Assembly: GCA_903910445.1 (NCBI GenBank)
Contig: CAIVZR010000031.1
Location: 1 to 36,878, forward strand
Length of the DNA: 36,878 nt
Origin: an uncultured Bacteroidota bacterium
Lineage (GTDB): Bacteria; Bacteroidota; Bacteroidia; UKL13-3
Reading direction: 5' to 3'
A program made the position numbers and the translations under genes. Below, one piece after another: positions 16,085-25,100 of the stretch. The notes beneath the pieces are model-generated. The model made no database searches and had not been told where the DNA came from. It saw only the letters and a program-made list of their open reading frames with translations. Position 1 is the stretch's first letter; each line of letters starts with the position of its first letter.

Positions 16085-16121
16085 AAAAAAACACCCCCTC
16101 ACCATAAGGATGAGAGGGTGT
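16083..16121 (-). terminator. Rho-independent terminator of pckA
   Basis: On the minus strand, a stem of ten pairs with one mismatch (ACACCCCCTC 16091-16100 with GAGAGGGTGT 16112-16121, 11-base loop) is followed by nine T (16091-16083). It lies 20 bases past the pckA stop. On the plus strand the U-tract is missing, so it works mainly for pckA. Confidence 0.8.
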
Positions 16122-16140
16122 AGCAAACAATTTATTTTTA

Positions 16141-17739
16141 TTACTGAGCTGAAACCACTTTTGGTGCAGCAGCCAAAATGTCGGACGTAACACCATCGGC
16201 ATACTTCGCGAAATTATCGATGAAACGTTTGGCCAAGTCATTGGCTTTGGCATCATACTGCGCTTTATCAGCCCAAGTATTACGAGGGTTTAATATTTCT
16301 GTGGGCACATTAGGGCAGCTATGTGGCATTTGCACACCGAAGATTGGATGCGCATCATATCCTACATCATTCAACTGACCATTCAAGGCAGCAGTAATCA
16401 TTGAACGAGTGAAGCTAAGTTTCATACGTGAACCTGTTCCGTATGCACCACCGCTCCATCCAGTATTGATTAACCATACATTGATTTGTGGGTTGTTCTT
16501 TAAGTTTTCACCCAATAACTTGGCATATTTCCCAGGATGTAATGGCAAGAAGGCTCTTCCAAAACATGCGCTGAATGTAGCTTGTGGCTCGGTAACTCCA
16601 GCTTCTGTACCTGCAACTTTAGCAGTATATCCACTGATGAAATAATACATTGCTTGCTCCACAGTAAGCTTGCTTATTGGAGGCAATACACCAAACGCAT
16701 CGGCAGTAAGGAAGAAAATATTTTGTGGATTTTTACCAACTGAAGGGGTCACAAAATTTTTCAAGTTCTCGAGTGGGTATGCGCAACGTGTATTTTCTGT
16801 TTTAGAAATATTGGCATAATCCACTTCGTTCGTTCCTGGTATGAATTCGATATTTTCTACCAAGGCACCTTTGGTGATGGCATGAAAAATCTCGGGTTCT
16901 TTCTCTTCAGTTAAGTCGATACACTTTGCATAACATCCACCTTCAAAATTGAAAATGGTATTGTCGTGTGCCCATCCATGTTCATCATCACCAATTAATG
17001 GACGATTAGGATCGGCACTCAAAGTAGTTTTGCCTGTTCCGCTCAAACCAAAGAAGATGGCAGTATCGCCACTAGCACCAATATTGGCACTGCAATGCAT
17101 ACTCAATACATTTTTATCTTGTGGTAAGATATAGTTAAGCACGGTGAAGATTCCTTTTTTAATTTCACCAGTATAACCTGTTCCTCCAATCAAAATCATT
17201 CGTTTGGTGAAATCGATGGCAGCAAAATTATGCTGACGAACTCCATCTGCAGCACCTTCGGCCATGAATGAGGGTACATTATAAATTACCCAATCGTGTT
17301 TCATATTTGCACACTCTTCAGCAGTAGGACGAATGAAGAGGTTGTTTGAAAACAAATTATGAAACGGGCGTTCGGTATAAACTTTAATATTGATATTGTA
17401 ATTTGGATCGGCACATGCTTTGGCATCACGAGCATAAATTTCTTTACCATTCATATACGTGAGCATCTTATCGAATAACTTATCGAAATTTTCGGTGCTC
17501 ATCGGAATATTGATATCGCCCCAGTTTACCGTGTTTTCTGTGGTAGCATCTTTCACCGTGAATTTATCTTTTGGGGAGCGGCCAGTAAATTCGCCGGTGT
17601 CTCCAGAAATTGCGCCAGTGCTTGTAAGTGAACCTTCACCGCGTGCGATAATGGCATCTACTAGTTGTGCAGGTGTTAAATTGGAATGAACTTGTCCAGC
17701 AGTGCTGTTAATTTTTTCAATGATTTGGGAGGTGGTCAT
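16141..17739 (-). CDS. pckA: Phosphoenolpyruvate carboxykinase (ATP)
   Basis: 532 residues, the standard length of the ATP-dependent enzyme. It catalyses oxaloacetate + ATP to PEP + CO2 + ADP, the entry step of gluconeogenesis or, in some Bacteroidota, CO2 fixation in the reverse direction. Visible motifs: substrate-binding 'GEFTGRSPKDKF' (49-60), P-loop 'GLSGTGKT' (231-238) followed by 'TLSADPNRPLIGDDEHGW' with the metal-binding Asp pair, and 'NTRCAYPLENL' with the nucleotide-site Arg. It is cytoplasmic. A TATTTTTG box is 31 bases upstream of the ATG and a terminator follows the stop, so the gene is monocistronic. Confidence 0.97.
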   Translation of the reverse strand: MTTSQIIEKINSTAGQVHSNLTPAQLVDAIIARGEGSLTSTGAISGDTGEFTGRSPKDKFTVKDATTENTVNWGDINIPMSTENFDKLFDKMLTYMNGKEIYARDAKACADPNYNINIKVYTERPFHNLFSNNLFIRPTAEECANMKHDWVIYNVPSFMAEGAADGVRQHNFAAIDFTKRMILIGGTGYTGEIKKGIFTVLNYILPQDKNVLSMHCSANIGASGDTAIFFGLSGTGKTTLSADPNRPLIGDDEHGWAHDNTIFNFEGGCYAKCIDLTEEKEPEIFHAITKGALVENIEFIPGTNEVDYANISKTENTRCAYPLENLKNFVTPSVGKNPQNIFFLTADAFGVLPPISKLTVEQAMYYFISGYTAKVAGTEAGVTEPQATFSACFGRAFLPLHPGKYAKLLGENLKNNPQINVWLINTGWSGGAYGTGSRMKLSFTRSMITAALNGQLNDVGYDAHPIFGVQMPHSCPNVPTEILNPRNTWADKAQYDAKANDLAKRFIDNFAKYADGVTSDILAAAPKVVSAQ

Positions 17740-17770
17740 TGGGGTTATTAGGGGTTTAATTTTGTGTGCG

Positions 17771-17778
17771 CAAAAATA
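17771..17778 (-). promoter_or_regulatory. -7 box (TATTTTTG) of pckA
   Basis: An exact TAnnTTTG followed by C on the minus strand, 31 bases before the ATG. No -33 TTTG is seen at the expected distance. The rest of the 287-base divergent gap (17779-17998) shows nothing else I can support. Confidence 0.45.
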
Positions 17779-17998
17779 AAAAAAAGATAAAGGATTTAGC
17801 GTTTTAATTTCATAAATATTTGATATAAGACGCGTATTAGAAATGTTCTAAATTAAGGCTTTTGTTTGAAAATTAAGAGTTAATTCATTAATGGAATTGC
17901 ACAAAGATGGTCGTAAATCCACCAATTATAATGTACACTCTTTGAATTAACCACGAAAGATGTAGAAAATAAGCCCATTTAAAGGAATTTTGTCGGGT

Positions 17999-18006
17999 TA
18001 GTTTTG
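17999..18006 (+). promoter_or_regulatory. -7 box (TAGTTTTG) of the GNAT-methyltransferase pair
   Basis: An exact TAnnTTTG, 20 bases before the ATG at 18027. The -33 element is not clear. Confidence 0.4.
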
Positions 18007-18026
18007 TATGCATCAAACAGTGCCTC

Positions 18027-18449
18027 ATGATACAGGTTGACAAAATAAACAATATGGTAGACTTGGAATTCGCGTTTGCCATACGCAAGCAAGTATTTGT
18101 AGTCGAACAACAATGCCCCGAGGAAGAGGAATACGAGCACGATGAGGTGAGTATTCATTACCTCGCCACCATCGATGGATCGCCCGCTGGTACCGCCCGA
18201 TGGCGTATCACAGAGAATGGGGTGAAGCTCGAACGGTTCGCCGTGTTGGAATCCTTTCGCAAACGAGGAGTGGCCTCGGCCTTGCTCGAAAGCATACTCG
18301 ACGAACTGCTTCTCCAAAAACAAAAATATATTTACCTCCACGCCCAAGTGCACGCGATACCACTTTATGAGAAGTTTGGATTCGAAAAACTAGGGGAGAT
18401 ATTTTATGAAGCAGATATTCCGCACTATAAAATGGTTTATTCAAAATAG
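18027..18449 (+). CDS. GNAT-family N-acetyltransferase
   Basis: 140 residues, a single GNAT domain. Visible: 'FAIRKQVFVVEQQCPEEEE' (the N-terminal strand-helix typical of ElaA/YitI-like members), 'GSPAGTARWRIT', the acetyl-CoA pyrophosphate loop 'ESFRKRGVASALLESIL' (R/Q-x-x-G-x-G/A), and 'LHAQVHAIPLYEKFGFEKLGEIFYEADIPHYKM'. It is cytoplasmic; the acceptor is unknown. The methyltransferase gene begins 2 bases after its stop, indicating one transcript. Confidence 0.92.
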   Translation: MIQVDKINNMVDLEFAFAIRKQVFVVEQQCPEEEEYEHDEVSIHYLATIDGSPAGTARWRITENGVKLERFAVLESFRKRGVASALLESILDELLLQKQKYIYLHAQVHAIPLYEKFGFEKLGEIFYEADIPHYKMVYSK

Positions 18450-18451
18450 CA

Positions 18452-19096
18452 ATGCATTTCCTCTCTCCCGAAATTGAGCAGTACGCCGCTTCCCATACCG
18501 AACCTGAATCGGATTTATTGCATGCATTGAATCGCGAAACCAACCTGAATGTGCTTCAGCCCAGAATGTTAAGCGGACACATTCAAGGGCGTTTCCTGAG
18601 TATGGTGAGTAAGTTGATGCGCCCCAAATACATTCTTGAAATTGGAACTTATACGGGTTATTCGGCATTGTGCATGGCCGAAGGATTGCAACACGGTGGA
18701 AGTTTACATACCATAGATAATAACGATGAACTCAACGATATTGCCACCCGATATTTTGGAAAATCGGCTTATGCATCTCAAATAACCAAACACACTGGCC
18801 AGGCTTTGGAAATAATTCCTACCTTAAACCATTTGTGGGATTTGGTGTTTATTGATGCAGATAAGACCAATTATCTGAAATATTATGGCATGGTAATTGA
18901 TAACGTACGCCCAGGTGGCCTCATTTTAACCGATAATGTGCTCTGGAGTGGGAAGGTTTTATCTCCTCAAGTACCTGATAATGATAAAGATACTACCGCA
19001 ATTCAAAAATTTAACGAGACCCTCTTCAACGACCCCCGAGTTGAAAAAATATTGCTCCCCATACGCGATGGTATTTTTTGTACTATAAAAAAATAG
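18452..19096 (+). CDS. Class I SAM-dependent O-methyltransferase (family 3)
   Basis: 214 residues. The SAM-binding motif is 'ILEIGTYTGYSALCMAEGL' (about 61-79). The acidic residue after strand 2 is in 'LHTIDNN', and the metal-binding region is 'DLVFIDADKTNYLKYY' with 'GGLILTDNVLWSGKV'. This is the catechol/caffeoyl-CoA-like O-methyltransferase family. Bacterial members of this length include the tRNA uridine-5-oxyacetate-pathway enzyme TrmR, and that is one possible role, not proven here. It is coupled to the GNAT gene (2-base gap). Confidence 0.9.
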   Translation: MHFLSPEIEQYAASHTEPESDLLHALNRETNLNVLQPRMLSGHIQGRFLSMVSKLMRPKYILEIGTYTGYSALCMAEGLQHGGSLHTIDNNDELNDIATRYFGKSAYASQITKHTGQALEIIPTLNHLWDLVFIDADKTNYLKYYGMVIDNVRPGGLILTDNVLWSGKVLSPQVPDNDKDTTAIQKFNETLFNDPRVEKILLPIRDGIFCTIKK

Positions 19097-19140
19097 CTGT
19101 TAAATATAAAATTTAGTGCATTTTTACAAATTTTTTATTA

Positions 19141-19148
19141 TACTTTTG
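19141..19148 (+). promoter_or_regulatory. -7 box (TACTTTTG) of the giant PKD gene
   Basis: An exact TAnnTTTG, 37 bases before the ATG at 19186. The region 20 bases upstream is T-rich, but TTTG itself is absent (nearest TTTAG at 19112). Confidence 0.45.
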
Positions 19149-19185
19149 TGCTAGAGTTGGTATTTTATTTCCTAAAATAGTTAGA

Positions 19186-22100
19186 ATGCAGAGAATTTAT
19201 AGAAATTTTTTCCTGTTATTGTCCGGTCTTTTTTTATCCAATCAATCGCTGAATGCTTGTCCTAATGTTTCCGCATCATTCTCTTTAACTCAATCGCATT
19301 CATGTGGAATACCAAGAGGGGTAACGCTTACAAATTCCTCTACCGGCACAGATAATTCAATTGCACATTATTACTGGTACGTGAATGGCGTATTGGTTGA
19401 TTCCTCTGTAGGGCTCATCACAAAATTCCGAACCTTTACCGATACAGGCATTTATAATATTAGTTTGGTAGCCAAATCTCCCAACGATACTTGCCGCGAT
19501 TCTACTACCCAGTCGATTACTGTTACTACCAACAAACCACGTGTAATCGATGGAAGTTTTACTCCATCATATAGTCCAGTATGGTCGAATTGTATTACCC
19601 AACTGGCTTCCAACCTGGTTTATAATATGCAATTGAGCATGGAGGATACCATCTATAGCTTTAAAGTTATTTGGGGAGATGGAACTGATACCACGGGAAC
19701 AAAATTTCCACCCAACGTATTTGTCGATCATTCCTATTCTGCCTTAGGAACCTATACTATAAAAATCATTTCTACCTCTGGTGGTTGCACCGATACCATC
19801 ATCGGTACCATCAATAACGAACGTATTCCTTCGGCTGGAATTATTGGTCCGCCTGTAGGAACCAATAGTGGCTGTATTCCTTATGCAGTAAGGTTTGTAA
19901 ACAATTCCTATAATACTTCAGGAAGTACCCGATTTATCTGGGATTGGGGCGATGGCACTATTGATTCATTGGGAGCCTCCACTTTTAACGATACCATCTA
20001 TCATACATATAAAAGTGGTACGTTTCAAGGCACTTGTATAAAAACGGTAACAATCACGGCAAAAAACAATTGTGGAACCTCCACCGCTTCCTGGTCCTCA
20101 GTATTTTTATACGATAAAGATCAAGCCTTGATTGGTGTTGCCGATACGGTGAAATGTTTGCCAAAAGTAGGTAGCTCATTCACCTTCCAAAATAGTTCTA
20201 ACCTCAATTGTGTGCCAGGCAATCGCTTGTACTACTGGGATTTTGGAGATGGTAGCACCGTAGGATGGATCACTCAGAAGTCGGCCCAAACACATACCTA
20301 CGCTCAACCTGGAAAATATAAAGTCTTTCTAATTGATAGCAATGCTTGTAAATCGGATACTGACTATTTAAATGTATATGTAACCCTCAACCCAACCGCT
20401 GGAATTACCTTCAGTGGCAGGGTTGGCTGTAAGCCACTCACTGTAACCTTTACAGATACTGTTACCACCAACCTATTATTGCGAACTCGCCAATGGGATT
20501 TTGCCGATACCTCTAATGGTCAATCGCGATTTGATACTGCACGTACCGTAACTCACACTTTTTATAATGCCGGACTCTACCTGGTGCGATGTAGAATTAC
20601 CAACCCTTGCGATACCATTTCTGCATCCGTACTTATTGAAGTATATGAAACTCCCGTCGCGAAAATTAATCCATTCAGCAATGGTTGCGAACCCTATACT
20701 GTTTCAAATTTTAATCAATCGCTCAAGGTATCTCCCTATGCGCATTATAATTGGAATTTTGGCGATGGCACTTTCTCTACTATCGCCAACCCTCCACCCA
20801 AAACATACGCAGCAGGGACATATACTGTTCGATTGAGAGTTACCGATACCTGTGGTATCGACTCCGATCAGGTTACGTTTATTGTAAGGAATGCAGTACT
20901 CCCCGAATTCTTTACCGATACCGTTTGCGTGGGCGATACCACACATTTCAATGCCGACTCAACAAAATTTGGTGTAGCATTTCCCAATGATGCCTTAGGT
21001 ACTTATGCCTATAAAGATTCCACCACAAATACCTCCTTGGGTGTATCAATCAATAAACGTTTTGCATTTCGATTCACCACTCCAGGCATTAAAAAAATAA
21101 CACTCACTGTAGGTACTACTGGAAGTTGCAACTACTCTGTAACACGCACGGTGGTTGTAAAAGAGCGCCCTATTGTTTCGTATACCTATACGCCATTCCC
21201 AAATATTTGTAATGGTAGTTCCATCACTTTCACTGGCAATGCCACGCAAGTGCTTTCTGCCATCACAGGCTATCTGTGGAATTTTGGTGATGGTACCTTT
21301 TCTTCATCAAAAGATACCGTACATACTTTCGCAGGTCCTGGTACTTATCTCGTAAGCCTCACTGCATTCAATAATTACGGATGCCCTGCAACGTATACAG
21401 ATACTATCAGAGTTCGATATAACCCGGTTGCAAAAATTAAAATTGTTGCCAACTGTTTTGGTCAGGTTACTTCTTTAAACGACTCATCGTATGTATTTGG
21501 TGGCGATACCATCAGTCAATGGTCGTGGGATTATACAGGAGACGGCATCTTTGATGTGAACACCAAAAACACAACGTACTCGTATGGTGCTGCGGGTAGT
21601 TATACTGCAATTTTAAAAGTCACCTCGAGTCGTGGATGTGTAGATTATGATACTGCCAATTTCATCATCGATACTTTACCTAATACAGTATTTATAGTTG
21701 ATACCAATAGCAAGTGTATGTTCGTCCCCTTTGTGTTTACCAATAATAGTACACGTGCTACCAACTATATTTGGAAATGGGGCGATACTACCGCCAATAC
21801 TGCAGTAGTAGGCAATGCATCACAACAACATGCGTACACCAGTAGCGGTAATTATACTGTAAAATTATTCGCCATTACAGCCAGTGGTTGTACCGATTCT
21901 ACCTCGCTTACAGTAACCGTTAAACCCAAGCCGGTAGCCCGATTTACAGTGAACGATACAGTGTCGTGTGCACCATTTAATTTTCATTTCACCAACCAAT
22001 CGGTGAGCACCAATATTTATCGCTGGTACGTAAATGGTACGCTGGTTTCTACAGCAACAGTGTTGCCCGATACCTTGGTGAAAGTAGATAACCGATTCTT

Positions 22101-25100
22101 GCAAATTCGATTGATTGCAGGAAATACCAACCTCTGTCTCAACGATACATTCACCATGAATGTACGCACCTATATCGATCCTGTGGCCGCCTTCACAGCG
22201 TTTAGTCTCGATAGCTGTAATCCCTTCACCGTTCATTTTAATAATACAACTACGGGTGCTGTTTCATATCGATGGAATTTTAATGATGCAAGTGCGCTCG
22301 ATACCAACCGCAATCCAGTTCATACTTTCTTTAATAATACCACCAAAGATTCTGTTTATCAGGTCCGATTAATCGCAGTGAATACTCGTGGTTGCGATGA
22401 TACGGTGATTGTGCCTATCCATGTGCGCCCCAAGCCAGTGGCCAATTTCAGCCTAAGCAATACCGATAGCTGCGGACCATTCCGTGTGCGATTTACCAAC
22501 CTCTCCACCCCAGGTGATACCGAATCAATTTATACGATGCACTTTCAGTGGACCTTTGGCAACGGACAAACCTCTACTTTAAAAGATCCGCTGATTACGT
22601 TTGTTGCTGCGGCGAATAATGATACTACTTATCGCATCAAACTCTTCGCGTATACAAAACATAATTGCGTTGATACCATCAGTAAAACTTTGGTGGTGCA
22701 TCCCAATGCGAAAGCGAATTTTAATATGACCCGCTCTGATAGCTGCGGTCCGCTTCGAGTGCAATTTACCAATACCTCCACCCCAGGAAATGGACTTACA
22801 ATTAGTTCTATGACCTTTAGATGGAATTTTGGAAATGGAATTACATCTACTGCAAAAGATACTGTTGTTACGTTTGTTGCATCGGCAATACGCGATACCG
22901 TGTACAATATACGATTGGTGTCGTTCAGCAATTTCGGTTGCCCCGATACCATCATCAAGCAAGTAACAGTTTACTCCAAACCCAAAGCACAATATACTAT
23001 CCCTGATACTGCCCGATGTGGCCCAGCAACAGTATCGTTTACCAATACCTCATTCCCTCACGATACTGGCTCTATCAATGGCATGAGTTTCTTCTGGAAC
23101 TTTGGTAATGGAAGTACCAGTACCTTACGCAATCCAAGCACAACCTTTGTTGCAGCCAAACGTAATGATACCGTTTATACAATCACATTGATCGCGTATA
23201 GCTCGCATGGTTGCCCCGATACTATCAGAGGCAGGTATCGCGTTTATCCCAATCCAATCGATACCTTTATTTCAACGCTTTCTGGATGTAGTCCGTTTAC
23301 CGTAACTTTCAATAACCAAACTTATAATGGTATTAGATATTATTGGTTCTTTGGAGATGGTGGTTCTGATACGATTGTCAATCCTACTCATACTTTTATT
23401 GGAAGATACTTGCTTGATACCATTTATAAAGTGAAAATGGTATCCAAGAGTATTCATGGATGTTTTGGAGATACTGCAGTTCAGTTTATCACGGTGCGTT
23501 CACGGCCTATTGCCGACTTCAGTGCATCTAATTTAAGTGGATGTACTCCAACAAATATTCAGTTCTTAAATAACTCACAAGGGGCCTCTTCATCGCAATG
23601 GAGCTTTGGTGATGGTGGTACTTCTACAGCCATCAACCCGAATCATACTTTCGTAAATAATACTACGAAAGATACGGTATTCAATGTGCGATTAATTGTA
23701 TTGTCGGCGCAAGGTTGCCGAGATACTATAACCAAATCAGTTACGATATTCTCCCGACCTGTGGCCAATTTCACCATGAGTCGTGCTGACAGTTGTGGCC
23801 CATTCAGAGTAGTATTCACGAATACTTCGAGCAATGGAAATAGTTTGCCTATTAGTGCCATGACCTTCAAATGGGATTTTGGAAATGGTGTTATATCCAC
23901 CTCAAGAGATAATATCGTAACCTTCAATGCAGGCACTTTCAGTGATGTTGTTTACACCGTGAAATTAATTGCATACAGTAATAACGGATGCTCTGATACT
24001 ATTGTAAAAACTATTACCGTTCATCCTAAGGCCTTAGCCAATTTCAGCGTTAGTAGAAACGATAGCTGCGGTCCGTTTAAAGTGAACTTCACCAATTCTT
24101 CCGTGAATGGAAATGGGTTGCCAATCACGGCCATGTCCTTCAAATGGAATTTTGGTAATGGGGTTGTATCCACTGCACGCGATACCTCGGTTACCTTTAT
24201 TGCATCGGCAACCAAAGACACTTCCTACTTAGTACAACTCATAGCCTATTCTAATTTTGGATGCGCCGATACCACCACCAAAACGGTGCATGTATTTCCA
24301 AAACCTAAATCGCGTTTTGTGATGAGCGATACTGCTATTTGCAGTAGCGGCTCTGTTACTCTAACAAATACCTCGTATCCTAATGATACCGGTAGTATTT
24401 CGATTATGTCATTCGTATGGAATTTTGGTAACGGACATACTTCACTCAATCGAGATGAAGTAGAAACTTTCCCAAGTTCTAAACTACAAGATACCACCTA
24501 TACCATCACGCTCTATGCCTATAGCGAACATGGTTGTCTCGATTCATCATCGCAGAAACTTACAGTGCATCCCAAGCCCATCGATTCGTTTTCTGTGATT
24601 CCTTCGAATGGCTGTTATAATTTCCCAGTTCAGTTCGTAAACAATACCATTCATGGTAAGACCTACTATTGGGATTTTGGAGATGGTACCACCGATACTG
24701 CAAAAAATGCAACGCATATTTATACCAACAATACCTATGCTCCAGTGTATTATTTCCCTAAGATGGTTGCCATCTCTGCCAATGGCTGCATCGGCGATAC
24801 GGTAGTACGTACCATTGAAGTGAAACCAAAACCATTTGCCGATTTCTCTTTCTCACCCGACTCGGGTTGTGCGCCATTGCGTGTTCAATTTTTAAATATG
24901 AGTATTGCTGCCACTACTTATTTATGGAATTTTGGCGATGGCACTACCTCCAACCAAATTAATCCAGTTCATTATTTTTATTTAGATACCACCTATACCA
25001 TCACCTTAGTGGGAACGAGTCAATGGGGGTGCACCGATACCATCAAGAAAACCATTAGTGTAAAGTCATATCCAGTAGGTGCCCTCACCAGTAATAATGC

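Noticed and set aside
17888-18088. 66-codon minus-strand reading frame in the pckA-GNAT gap
   Set aside because: It overlaps the GNAT gene start, has no promoter box and its composition looks like antisense of a real gene.
22579-22992. Minus-strand reading frames within the giant PKD gene
   Set aside because: They recur because the PKD repeats themselves recur; several resemble one another only as antisense of the same module.
22177-24828. Possible CRISPR-like or IS-like periodic repeat
   Set aside because: The periodicity is in codons of one open frame and the units are whole protein modules, with no spacers or terminal repeats.
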